This document shows positions 54,945-63,441 of a stretch of DNA of 64,000 nt, one piece after another; positions within the stretch are counted from its first letter, which is position 1; the number at the start of each line of letters is the position of its first letter. The stretch is from Bacillota bacterium (GTDB lineage Bacteria > Bacillota > Clostridia > Acetivibrionales > JANLFN01). Position numbers and translations under genes: made by a program. The notes beneath the pieces were generated by a model. It ran no database searches, had not been told where the DNA came from, and was given only the letters and a program-made list of their open reading frames with translations. The DNA lies in the NCBI GenBank assembly GCA_023421675.1, contig JAEZTC010000010.1:234878-298877 (forward strand), given 5' to 3'.

Positions 54945-55025
54945 TATGACAATTGTAATTATAAAATATTACAAAATACCGCATGTCAGTGACGTATGGT
55001 ATCTAATATGTTGAAATTTGTTTTG
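54945..55025 (+). repeat. ~80-bp promoter-region direct repeat, copy 1, with inverted repeat
   Basis: Bases 54945-55025 match 56383-56464 almost exactly except for about ten bases in the middle. Each copy holds TTGTAAT-N8-ATTACAA (here 54953-54974), a symmetric operator-like element, and the shared GTGACGTATGGTATCTAATA stretch. Both copies precede a unit of DUF362 and permease genes, so they are probably shared control regions. No confident -35/-10 pair was identified. Confidence 0.75.
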
Positions 55026-55163
55026 CTAACATTAAGTTATAGAGAAATGGACTCAGAATAACCAATAAGTGAGTAAATTTGTGTTAAAACAAAATGCTTG
55101 TTTTGAAGCACTCATCATACTGCTTACAGTATGCATTCATTAATATTTAAGGAGGGTAAACCA

Positions 55164-56249
55164 ATGAAAAAGTACAAAAATATCATTGTTTACAGTATTG
55201 TTGCGCTTCTTTGTATAGCTGCTGCTGCAGGCTATATTATCACAAGAAAACCTTCAGCTACCCCGGCGGGTACAACTACAACTTCAACCTCGTCATCAGC
55301 TGCACAGGAAAAAACTGAAGCACAGAAGCAGGAACATCTAAAAGCAGTAATGGAAAAATCCGTTGCTGCACCTGATCCAAACCCAACAGTAGGAATAGGA
55401 AGAGGCCAAGATTTTGCTAAAGTTACCAGCGAAGCAATTGATAATGCAGGAGGACTAAAGGACATTGTAAAAAAAGGTGACGTCGTTTTAATTAAGCCAA
55501 ACCTTTGTGTAAATGCAATGCCTGATACGCCTACTACAACAGATTATAGGGTAACCGCTGAAATAGTAAAAAGAGTGAAGGAATTAGGTGCCTCAAAAGT
55601 AGTTATTGCCGAAGGCGGATTCCAGACCACATGTTTTGACAAATTGAGTATGGAACTTAATAAGTACGACACAATTAAGGATGTTGAATTTGTTGAGATT
55701 AACAACTTTACTAAAGCAGATTGTTATAAGCTTAAAACAAAAGACAGCCTGCTTGGAAAGGAACTCTATGTTCCAAAGATATATATGGATGCAGATGTAG
55801 TTATTACAGTTCCCAAGCTTAAAACTCACTTTCTTCCGGAAGCGGTTGTAACATTAAGCCTAAAAAATGCCTATGGAGTACCGTCTGCTAAACTATACGG
55901 AGGTTATGGAGACAAGAGTGGACTTCATGAGCTTGGTTTTCAAGAATCTATTATTGAACTTAATAAAATAAGAAGGCCTGATTTTAGTGTAATCGACGGT
56001 ATTATAGGGGGAGAAGGCCGAGGGCCGGCAGATAACACGCCTGTCAATTCAAACATTATAATTGCCGGTAAGGACTTAGTTGCAGTGGATACAGTCGCAC
56101 TTAATTTCATGGGCTTCAAACTTGAACAGATACCTTATATAAAGAAAGCAGTAGATTTAAAGCTTGGAATAGGTGACTTAAGTAAAATAAAAATAAATGG
56201 TGCAGACTTGAATGCAATAAAGATGAATTTCGAAAGTTTATTCAAATAA
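55164..56249 (+). CDS. Membrane-anchored DUF362 protein, copy 1
   Basis: A 361-residue protein with an N-terminal helix (~5-25) followed by a Thr/Ser/Ala-rich linker, so the DUF362 domain should lie outside the membrane. DUF362 motifs include GDVVLIKPNLC, TTTDYRVTAEIV, PKLKTHFLPEAVVTLSLKNAYG and IDGIIGGEGRGP. No ferredoxin domain. The N-terminus is not a lipobox despite LLC. AGGAGGG precedes ATG 55164. Closely related to the gene at 57319. Family function is unknown; it commonly occurs in anaerobes. Confidence 0.85.
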   Translation: MKKYKNIIVYSIVALLCIAAAAGYIITRKPSATPAGTTTTSTSSSAAQEKTEAQKQEHLKAVMEKSVAAPDPNPTVGIGRGQDFAKVTSEAIDNAGGLKDIVKKGDVVLIKPNLCVNAMPDTPTTTDYRVTAEIVKRVKELGASKVVIAEGGFQTTCFDKLSMELNKYDTIKDVEFVEINNFTKADCYKLKTKDSLLGKELYVPKIYMDADVVITVPKLKTHFLPEAVVTLSLKNAYGVPSAKLYGGYGDKSGLHELGFQESIIELNKIRRPDFSVIDGIIGGEGRGPADNTPVNSNIIIAGKDLVAVDTVALNFMGFKLEQIPYIKKAVDLKLGIGDLSKIKINGADLNAIKMNFESLFK

Positions 56250-56266
56250 TTGTTCCTCCTTATTCG

Positions 56267-56295
56267 AAAAGCCGGAAGTATATTTCCGGCTTTTT
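56267..56295 (+). terminator. Intrinsic terminator after first DUF362 gene
   Basis: AAAAGCCGGAA (56267-56277) pairs with TTCCGGCTTTT (56284-56294) and ends in a T-run. It makes the first DUF362 gene its own transcription unit, before the second copy of the promoter-region repeat. Confidence 0.9.
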
Positions 56296-56382
56296 CAATT
56301 ATTCAGGTAATTTTGATTGCTGCTTCGTTAGGAATTTTAGACACATTCTTTTTCACTGCTTTTTATAAGCTTTCTAAAAACA

Positions 56383-56464
56383 TATGACAATTGTAATTAT
56401 AAAATATTACAAAATACTTGCATTACAGTGACGTATGGTATCTAATATGTTGAAATTTGTTTTG
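56383..56464 (+). repeat. ~80-bp promoter-region direct repeat, copy 2, with inverted repeat
   Basis: Second copy of the 54945 element, with the inverted repeat TTGTAAT-N8-ATTACAA at 56391-56412. It precedes the permease gene at 56515 and presumably drives the four-gene unit to 60507. Confidence 0.75.
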
Positions 56465-56514
56465 TTAATATTATTGTTAAGTTAACTAAAAATACCAATT
56501 ATGGGGGTAATATT

Positions 56515-57303
56515 GTGTTTGATATAATTTCTGAAATGGGAGAAACACTTATTTTCAACATAGTACAATTGATAGCAGGCTGTATTTTAGCTTGGGTTCT
56601 ATATCACTTCCTAAATAAAAAAGTTAAACCAACTGAAGGAAAATTTGTTAAAGACCTTTATCTGGCAGTGTTGTTTATTGTAATAGGTATGATCCTGCCT
56701 TTAGGCTCCTTTGGAATAATACCTATTATGGCAGCTCTCATGATTTTGGGTTTTAAACCTTATATTATACTCCCTATGTTTGTTTCAAGCACTATTTTTA
56801 ACATATTGATTTCCTTCAATGATATCAGCTTTGTGTGGAGAACCGGTTATAGAAGGGTTATTCTGGCTTTTGTAATAGGTTTGGCTTTTGTATTCATATT
56901 AAAAATTTCAAAGATATCTGTACGTTTAACCAATTTCCCCAAATTTGAAGACAATAAAATCAATTTCAAAGGCATTGCGTCTATTGCCGGAGATATGATA
57001 AACAAGCTTGGAATATTCCTTGTTGTTGGCATTGTAGCCGACACTTTGTTTAATACATACGTTCTGCCAGGTATAATAGATGCCATTTTTAAAAGTGCAA
57101 GCTTTATACCTAAATACTTTGGTAGTTTAAATGTAGTCAATCCATTTTTCATACTGGCAATAACACTTGTTAAAGCAATATTTGACCTTACCAGGCTGTC
57201 GGCCCTTATTTCCTTTTTCAAACCCAAGGGTTTCATTATATATTACGCAGGTTTAACAGCATTTACAGTGCTGTTGGCTGCAACTGCTTTTACCAATATA
57301 TAA
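56515..57303 (+). CDS. PF03773-like permease, divergent cysteine-less member
   Basis: A 262-residue protein with about seven or eight membrane helices. Its LPLGSFGIIPIMAAL aligns by position with SPVCMYGTIPLIAVL of the permease at 58449, but the cysteine is replaced by glycine. The family is related to ArsP-type and other predicted permeases. It starts at GTG 56515 seven bases after GGGGG and is followed after 15 bases by the second DUF362 gene. Substrate unknown. Confidence 0.7.
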   Translation: MFDIISEMGETLIFNIVQLIAGCILAWVLYHFLNKKVKPTEGKFVKDLYLAVLFIVIGMILPLGSFGIIPIMAALMILGFKPYIILPMFVSSTIFNILISFNDISFVWRTGYRRVILAFVIGLAFVFILKISKISVRLTNFPKFEDNKINFKGIASIAGDMINKLGIFLVVGIVADTLFNTYVLPGIIDAIFKSASFIPKYFGSLNVVNPFFILAITLVKAIFDLTRLSALISFFKPKGFIIYYAGLTAFTVLLAATAFTNI

Positions 57304-57318
57304 GGGAGGATTCATTTA

Positions 57319-58407
57319 ATGAAAAAGTATAAGAACATTATTGTTTATGCTGTTATTGCATTACTTTGCATAGCTGCATTTGCAGGTTATTTTCTTACCA
57401 GAAAGTCATCAGATTCTACAGCAGCGTCATCATCTACTGTAAGTACTTCTGCAGCTGCAGGAAAGACTGAAGCACAAAAACAGGACCATATTAAGGCGGT
57501 CATGGAAAAATCCGTCGCTGAACCAAATGCTAACCCTGTTGTAGGAATAGGCAGAGGAACGGATCACGCCAAAGTGACCAGCGATGCGATTGAAAATGCA
57601 GGAGGTCTTAAGGATATAGTTAAAGAGGGTGATGTGGTTCTAATAAAGCCAAACCTTTGTACCAATGCGATGCCCGATACACCTACAACAACCGATTACC
57701 GTATAACTGCCGAAGTTGTAAAAAAAGTTAAAGAATTGGGAGCTTCACGTGTAATAATTGCTGAAGGCGGCTTCCAGGGAAATGTTTTTGATAAAACCGG
57801 CATGTCACAAAATAAATATAACACAATACAAGGTGTAGAATTCTTTGATTTCAACTCATGTAAGGAAAAGGATTGTTACAAGCTCAAGACAAAAGACAGC
57901 CTTCTTGGCAAGGAACTTTTTATACCTAAAATCTATATGGATGCCGATGTAGTAATTACTGTTCCGAAGCTTAAGACACACACTATCCCTGAGGCAGTTG
58001 TAACACTCAGTTTGAAAAATTCTTTCGGAGTACCACCCGCACCGCTTTATGGCGGATTAGGAGATAAAATAGGTCTACATGACCTTGGAATGGTTGAAAG
58101 TATAATGGAACTCAATAAAATAAGAAAGCCTGATTTCAGTGTAATAGATGGTATTATTGGAGGTGAGCGTTATGGCCCTGCTGACAACACTCCTGTGAAC
58201 TCCAATATTGTTCTTGCTGGTAAGGATATAGTTGCAGTTGATACGGTTGCTCTGAATTTCATGGGATTTCAGTTAGACCAGATACCTTATATTAAAAAAG
58301 CAGTAGATTTAAAACTTGGTATAGGTGATATAAACAAGATAACTGTTAAAGGTGCAGACCTTAAATCAATTAAAATGAATTTTGAAAGTATATTTAAAAT
58401 CAATTAA
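57319..58407 (+). CDS. Membrane-anchored DUF362 protein, copy 2
   Basis: A 362-residue paralogue of the gene at 55164 with the same N-terminal anchor, Ser/Ala/Thr-rich linker, GDVVLIKPNLC, TTTDYRITAEVV, PKLKTHTIPEAVVTLSLKNSFG and IDGIIGGERYGP motifs. GGGAGG precedes ATG 57319. It lies between two permease genes in the same orientation. The conservation of domain and anchor suggests a surface-exposed partner of the permeases (inference). Confidence 0.88.
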   Translation: MKKYKNIIVYAVIALLCIAAFAGYFLTRKSSDSTAASSSTVSTSAAAGKTEAQKQDHIKAVMEKSVAEPNANPVVGIGRGTDHAKVTSDAIENAGGLKDIVKEGDVVLIKPNLCTNAMPDTPTTTDYRITAEVVKKVKELGASRVIIAEGGFQGNVFDKTGMSQNKYNTIQGVEFFDFNSCKEKDCYKLKTKDSLLGKELFIPKIYMDADVVITVPKLKTHTIPEAVVTLSLKNSFGVPPAPLYGGLGDKIGLHDLGMVESIMELNKIRKPDFSVIDGIIGGERYGPADNTPVNSNIVLAGKDIVAVDTVALNFMGFQLDQIPYIKKAVDLKLGIGDINKITVKGADLKSIKMNFESIFKIN

Positions 58408-58448
58408 TAATTGATGAATTATAAAAATACACGGTTGGGACAAGGCAT

Positions 58449-59339
58449 ATGAATCTTAAATTTGAATTATACACCCTGTATGATCTTATAATAGTACAGT
58501 TCAGGCAGATATTCCCTTACTGGATAGCCGGAACAATTGTCGGTTCAATTCTTTCGGTATATGCAGCAGACGGAATCAGCAGGTTCATGTTAAGGATAAA
58601 GAAAGACCGGTACAGTATTGTTGCGGCTTTGGCTGCTGCGATTCTCGGGGTTGTCTCTCCAGTTTGCATGTATGGTACCATTCCGCTCATAGCTGTACTT
58701 GGCAGAAAAGGTGTTCCTCAGTACATACTTGCGACTTTTATGATAAGTTCCGTAATGCTTAATCCCAACCTCTTTCTGCTCAGCTTTGCTCTGGGCACAG
58801 ATGTTGCTCTGATACGACTGTTTTCAAGTGTTGCAGCAGGTTTAACTGCAGGCATTCTTGTAAAAAAGTTTTATAATACAAAACAGCTTTTTAATTTTAG
58901 TTCCTTTGAAACTACAGGCAACGGTTCCAAACCTAAAAAAACTTTTTTAAAAGATTTACACAAATCAATAACAATAACAGCACCGTACTTCCTGATTGGA
59001 ATATTGATTACTGCTTTATTTGACAGGTATTTTCCAAAGGGATGGATTTATAACCTGTTTGGAAGCAACAGGGGATTTGGTGTTCTTCTGGCTGCATCAT
59101 TGGGAGTACCCGTTTATGTTTGCGGCGGAGGAACAATTCCGCTCATTCGGACATGGCTTTCAAACGGTATGAGTATGGGATCTGCGGCTGCATTCATGCT
59201 TACAGGGCCTGCAACGAAGCTTACAAATTTGAGTGCAGTTAAGATTGTTCTAGGTAAAAGAAGTTTTATAATATATATTGTATATAGTATAGGTTTCGCA
59301 ATTATTACAGGTTTTATAACCGATTTGTTTTATCGGTAA
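58449..59339 (+). CDS. PF03773-family permease
   Basis: A 296-residue polytopic protein with two internally similar halves, each with the signature of the DUF318/ArsP-like family: SPVCMYGTIPLIAV (Cys73) and GVPVYVCGGGTIPLIRT (Cys225). ArsP members export organoarsenicals; others have no known substrate. The paired cysteines suggest thiophilic metal or metalloid handling (inference). The ribosome site is weak (AAGG near 58440). Confidence 0.85.
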   Translation: MNLKFELYTLYDLIIVQFRQIFPYWIAGTIVGSILSVYAADGISRFMLRIKKDRYSIVAALAAAILGVVSPVCMYGTIPLIAVLGRKGVPQYILATFMISSVMLNPNLFLLSFALGTDVALIRLFSSVAAGLTAGILVKKFYNTKQLFNFSSFETTGNGSKPKKTFLKDLHKSITITAPYFLIGILITALFDRYFPKGWIYNLFGSNRGFGVLLAASLGVPVYVCGGGTIPLIRTWLSNGMSMGSAAAFMLTGPATKLTNLSAVKIVLGKRSFIIYIVYSIGFAIITGFITDLFYR

Positions 59340-59352
59340 TGGGGGAATGACC

Positions 59353-60507
59353 ATGATCAAGGTATCAATAGAAAAATGTAAAGGTTATGAGGTGGCTCAT
59401 GTTAAAGATGCAATAAAAAAATGTCTGGAACCTTTAGGAGGCTTATCAAGCTTTATTAATCCAGGAGACAGGGTTCTTCTTAAGGTAAACCTTTTAATGA
59501 AACGGAAACCTGAACGAGTTACTACAACTCACCCAGCTATGGCTCAAGCTATTGCAGAACTGGTAATAGAAGCAGGCGGAAGGCCAATGATAGGTGACAG
59601 CCCAGGCGGTTATAATTTCTATAATAAAAAGGTATTGGAAAGCATATATGATGTATGCGGAATGAAGGAGGCTGCCGAAAAAAGCGGAGCCGTTCTGAAT
59701 TATAATACCGATATGCTGGATGTATCTAACCCTAATGGGAAAATAATAAAGAGCATAAAAACAATAAGACCTGTGATCGAAGCTGACAAAATTATAAATA
59801 TCCCCAAAATAAAGACACATATGATGACAGTATACAGCGGTGCTGTAAAGAATCTTTTCGGAATAATCCCGGGCAGTTATAAAATGGACTATCATCTTCG
59901 CTTTGATGATATAAAAGAGTTTTCAAACGCGCTTGTGGATATATGCGAGTTTGCCAAACCGACATTGACTATTATGGACGCAATAATAGGAATGGAAGGA
60001 ATGGGACCTACTGCAGGCGAGCCCAGAGAAGTTGGATTAGTGCTTGCAAGTTCCAGTCCATATGATCTGGATGTGGTAGCTTCAAGAATTATAGGCTTTG
60101 AATCAAATCAGGTTCCTACTATACAAAGGTGTATGGAAAGAGGCTTATGTACAGGCAAAATTGAAGATATAGAAGTGGTTGGAAACAGGATAGAGGATGT
60201 TGCTGTTCCTGATTATAAGCGTTCTACACTGAAAGTCGGTCTGACTTTTTATAATGGGGTGCTTCCAAAGTTTATAACTGCATGGATAAACAGGATTATC
60301 AAGCCTAGACCCAAGTTTAATTACGATATATGCAAAAAGTGCAGTGTATGTGCAAAAAGCTGTCCGCCAGGGGCTATAACTATGAAAAATGGGAAACCCA
60401 AGGTTGATCTCAGCAAGTGCATAAGATGTTTTTGCTGTCACGAACTATGTAATTATGAAGCAATAAAGATAAAACGACCATGGTATGTGAAGATTTTCTT
60501 GAGGTAA
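59353..60507 (+). CDS. DUF362 protein with C-terminal 2[4Fe-4S] ferredoxin domain
   Basis: A 384-residue cytoplasmic protein: DUF362 domain with GDRVLLKVNLLM, TTTHPAMAQAIAELV, IPKIKTHMMTVYSGAVKNLFG and MDAIIGMEGMGPTAG, then two CxxCxxCxxxC clusters (CKKCSVCAKSC and CIRCFCCHELC) at about residues 325-370. Cluster binding predicts electron transfer. ATG 59353 is preferred to 59347, which is one base after the GGGGG site. Last gene of the unit; it could power or sense redox state for the exported partners. Confidence 0.92.
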   Translation: MIKVSIEKCKGYEVAHVKDAIKKCLEPLGGLSSFINPGDRVLLKVNLLMKRKPERVTTTHPAMAQAIAELVIEAGGRPMIGDSPGGYNFYNKKVLESIYDVCGMKEAAEKSGAVLNYNTDMLDVSNPNGKIIKSIKTIRPVIEADKIINIPKIKTHMMTVYSGAVKNLFGIIPGSYKMDYHLRFDDIKEFSNALVDICEFAKPTLTIMDAIIGMEGMGPTAGEPREVGLVLASSSPYDLDVVASRIIGFESNQVPTIQRCMERGLCTGKIEDIEVVGNRIEDVAVPDYKRSTLKVGLTFYNGVLPKFITAWINRIIKPRPKFNYDICKKCSVCAKSCPPGAITMKNGKPKVDLSKCIRCFCCHELCNYEAIKIKRPWYVKIFLR

Positions 60508-60550
60508 AATAGAACTCTCAATTGTATTTGAGATAAATCCCCTTGGAATG

Positions 60551-60576
60551 CCCAGGTGTTTTGTACCTGGGTTTTT
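60551..60576 (+). terminator. Intrinsic terminator after DUF362-permease unit
   Basis: CCCAGGT (60551-60557) pairs with ACCTGGG (60565-60571) around a seven-base loop, then five T. Confidence 0.9.
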
Positions 60577-60657
60577 CAGATAACAGCGGCCATTATATAC
60601 ATTTAACTGACAGTGAGCTTTTGTTTAAAATTGCTGATGAATTATTATAAGAAGAAG

Positions 60658-61032
60658 CTATTTTGATACAAGCCATTCTTTAGCTTTTTCATAGTCCTTA
60701 AAGTAATCAAAAACAAAACCTATATCTGATTTTTTGATACAGTTCTTAATATTGTTTTTACTTTGACGATCAAGCCCTATAAAAGCAACCTTCTTAATAA
60801 AAGTTTGTATTTTGCATAGCTTATCAATAATTAAAATTGCTATGTCATGTGGAACATCGGTGTCGTATAGGTGTACAGCAACAAAAGCAGGAGAGGATGG
60901 ACGTTTTAATACTTCCATATCTTCCTCGATTTTGTTTCTAAGGATATCATAATTAGTTCCAAGGGCATCATAGTTGCCCGCCCATATCTGACCATTATTA
61001 TAGTATAAGGCAAAGGATTCTCTGATTTTCAT
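60658..61032 (-). CDS. Conserved-looking hypothetical protein
   Basis: A 124-residue soluble protein with alternating helix/strand pattern (FVAVHLYDTDV, KKVAFIGLDR, IGFVFDYFKDYEKAKEWL) reminiscent of a STAS-like or Rossmann-type fold, tentative. GAGGT lies eight bases before its ATG. It begins 19 bases after the YbjQ-family gene ends and is probably cotranscribed with it. Family not recognised. Confidence 0.6.
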   Translation of the reverse strand: MKIRESFALYYNNGQIWAGNYDALGTNYDILRNKIEEDMEVLKRPSSPAFVAVHLYDTDVPHDIAILIIDKLCKIQTFIKKVAFIGLDRQSKNNIKNCIKKSDIGFVFDYFKDYEKAKEWLVSK

Positions 61033-61051
61033 TATTATACCTCAATTCTTC

Positions 61052-61729
61052 TTATTTGTTTCTCCTGATAACTACTGCAGTACCGTTTGCAACTGCACCA
61101 ATCATATTGTTTTGAAATGTTATGTAGTCTAAATGAACTGAAACAACTGCATTAGCACCTGCCATAACAGCCTTTTGCTTCATCTTGAGCAAAGCTGCTT
61201 CGTGAGCAGTTGACATTTTGTTTGAAAATTTATCGCTCTGACTTCCAAAGAAATCTGAGGGACCTGCTGAGAATTCACTTAAAAAACCGGTACTGATTAT
61301 TGTTTCACCTGTTACTATACCTTTATATTCAAGGATATGAAACCCACTGAAGTCGGATGATGTTGTCACCATGCAGGCAGCTACATTTCCTTTAAATATG
61401 CCTGCATGCTTAAGCTTTTCTTCCTCTTCCTTAATCTTTTGAAGTTGTTTTTGTTCTTCAATTACCATATAGTTATCACAGTCGAGTACAAGCTTTTCAA
61501 GGTATTCTTTAACTGTTTCATCGCACTCGTTTTTTATAATAATTTCATTGAAATAATCTTTCGATATGTTATAGCTTGCAATGTCGTCAGTTTTAGAATA
61601 TTTAAGAAGGGAGTCCTTATGCTCTTTACAGGCTATACAAATTCTGAAATCAGTAAGATTATCAGATAAAGGGAAATCCTCTAGAAAACTTGTTTGTTTT
61701 TTTCCGCATGCCGAACATGTAATAGCCAT
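61052..61729 (-). CDS. YbjQ-family protein with N-terminal zinc ribbon
   Basis: A 225-residue protein. The N-terminus carries CSAC and CIAC pairs (residues ~5-35), a likely zinc ribbon; a helical linker follows; residues ~108-222 are the YbjQ/UPF0145 domain (MVTTSSDFSGFHILEYKGIVTGETI, KQKAVMAGANAVVSVHLDY, GTAVVIRR). Solitary YbjQ proteins are about 105 residues and pentameric; the added ribbon is an uncommon fusion. GGGGG precedes its ATG. Role unknown. Confidence 0.85.
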   Translation of the reverse strand: MAITCSACGKKQTSFLEDFPLSDNLTDFRICIACKEHKDSLLKYSKTDDIASYNISKDYFNEIIIKNECDETVKEYLEKLVLDCDNYMVIEEQKQLQKIKEEEEKLKHAGIFKGNVAACMVTTSSDFSGFHILEYKGIVTGETIISTGFLSEFSAGPSDFFGSQSDKFSNKMSTAHEAALLKMKQKAVMAGANAVVSVHLDYITFQNNMIGAVANGTAVVIRRNK

Positions 61730-61803
61730 ATATTAACCCCCATAACATTTTATATTAGGAAATAATTATAGATAATTATACCATAAATTGATACAAAAAA
61801 GAT

Positions 61804-62544
61804 TTATAATGAATAAACGCTGATTAATAACCTTTCTTCCTTGAAGCTTTGATATATAAAAATGAGAAGTAAGGAATAAAGGAGTATTATAGCAAAAGAG
61901 GCTAAAACGCTTGGAATTCCGCTAGAACTGACCATACTATAATTTGATGTAGATCCCATTCTATCCAATGAATAAAACACAGGAGGTAGAATAAATAACG
62001 GATACTTAAGGAATGGTATTATTTCTGTAAGTTTACCCTGAATCAGCGAAAGTATTATAACCATATAAAGTGCGAGGATAGATAACCTCCTGTCGTTTAT
62101 AAATCTCTGATTGAATATTGCAGCAACAGCAATTCCAAGCAGACTCAATAGGGAATGACTAATAATCGCAAGCATTATGTCTGTTAAATTTACCTGCCTA
62201 TCAAAGGTATTTATTATAATTGGATAAATTATTGCTAAAACACTCAAAATCATTGTAAATATCCATACAAATAGAAGCTTGCAAACATAATAAATAGTCT
62301 GGCTTTTACAATGGAGTATTGTAACCTGCTGCGCAACAGTATCTTCAGTATTAAGCAAGCCTAATGTGAGCCATGCGGCTAACATATAAATAACTGCTGA
62401 CGATATGACGTAACTATATGTAACATCGTTAGGCCTTATTGCATATATCCCAAGAAGAAAACAAGCGAAGATCAATATGGGAACAATATATTTGTAAGAC
62501 CTTATATAATCACGAAAAATATATGACATAATGGATTTATTCAT
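61804..62544 (-). CDS. ABC-2-like transporter permease
   Basis: A 246-residue hydrophobic protein with six predicted helices (ILIFACFLLGIYAI, VISSAVIYMLAAWLTLGLL, LLFVWIFTMILSVLAII, LLSLLGIAVAAIF, LALYMVIILSLIQ, FAIILLYSLLLIFIY) and no ATPase motifs. ATG 62544 has GGAGGT eight bases ahead. Pairs with the ATPase gene just upstream. Substrate unknown. Confidence 0.8.
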   Translation of the reverse strand: MNKSIMSYIFRDYIRSYKYIVPILIFACFLLGIYAIRPNDVTYSYVISSAVIYMLAAWLTLGLLNTEDTVAQQVTILHCKSQTIYYVCKLLFVWIFTMILSVLAIIYPIIINTFDRQVNLTDIMLAIISHSLLSLLGIAVAAIFNQRFINDRRLSILALYMVIILSLIQGKLTEIIPFLKYPLFILPPVFYSLDRMGSTSNYSMVSSSGIPSVLASFAIILLYSLLLIFIYQSFKEERLLISVYSL

Positions 62545-62607
62545 GTTGTACACCTCCGCCTTCTGAGTCGGCAGATTCTTTTACTTCAACAATACTGCAG
62601 CCATTTT

Positions 62608-63399
62608 TTAAAAGCAAAGTAAAACACTGTCACAGAATTCTTTTTGTACTAAAAGCAAATTTTTCATTCCGCTTTTAATTAGTGACTGTACGCCTTCCGA
62701 ACTATTAACAGATTCAATAATAAAATCTTCATCTGTAGTAAAAGAAATTTGCATAAGTTTTTCAGATATTAGAATGGGAGATGATTGATGAATTGTTTTT
62801 CCGTCCGTAATAGATATAAAACTGTCACCAAGACTCTTTGCAAGATGTGTTTCGTGGCATGCAAGAACAATTGACATCCCTTTCTTTTTATAATTAAGCA
62901 TCATATCAATAAATGTGTTTTGCGATTCCAAATCCTGACCTGATAAAGGCTCATCAAGGAGAAGAATGTCCGGCTCGCTTATTACTGCCTGCATTACAGC
63001 AATCTTTTGTATTGTACCTTTTGAAAGATATTTAATGCGGATATCCTTCATTGAGGTGGTATTAAACATTTCAAATAGCTCTTTTGAACGGTTTTTTATA
63101 TAGTCTTCAGATAAGCCTTCTATTTTCCCCATATAAAGCAGATATTCAGCAGGTGTAAAATTCAGTTTGGGAAAGTGTTCAGGTACATATGCAATCCTTA
63201 TAGATTTATCAACTACAATTCTCTCACCAGAAGAAAGAGAGCCAAGCCCCGACAGAATTCTAAGCAATGTACTTTTTCCTGTTCCATTTGGACCGGTAAG
63301 TACAAGAGTCTGACCTTTTATCACAGATAAATTGATATCTGTTAATACAGTCTTTTTACCATAGCACTTAGATACATTTTTTAAAACTATTAATTCCAT
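62608..63399 (-). CDS. ABC transporter ATP-binding protein, apparently frameshifted near 3' end
   Basis: A 263-residue ATPase with Walker A GPNGTGKST, signature YLSKGTIQK (degenerate LSGGQ), Walker B ILLLDEPLSGQD and H-loop ACHE. The start at 63399 has GAGGAAG ahead. The frame stops at 62608 after KEFCDSVLLCF, but the -1 frame continues with LLKNGCSIVEVKES and ends overlapping the permease start at 62537, which looks like the ancestral C-terminus. So a small indel in the T/A-rich stretch near 62608-62625, real or an error, is likely; ATP binding should be unaffected. Confidence 0.85.
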   Translation of the reverse strand: MELIVLKNVSKCYGKKTVLTDINLSVIKGQTLVLTGPNGTGKSTLLRILSGLGSLSSGERIVVDKSIRIAYVPEHFPKLNFTPAEYLLYMGKIEGLSEDYIKNRSKELFEMFNTTSMKDIRIKYLSKGTIQKIAVMQAVISEPDILLLDEPLSGQDLESQNTFIDMMLNYKKKGMSIVLACHETHLAKSLGDSFISITDGKTIHQSSPILISEKLMQISFTTDEDFIIESVNSSEGVQSLIKSGMKNLLLVQKEFCDSVLLCF

Positions 63400-63441
63400 A
63401 TATCTTGCTTCCTCATTATTAAGATATACGAATTTTACCAT

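Noticed and set aside
55164..55240. Possible lipoprotein signal (LLC) in the DUF362 proteins
   Set aside because: The residues before Cys do not fit a lipobox and the helix continues after it; treated as an uncleaved membrane anchor.
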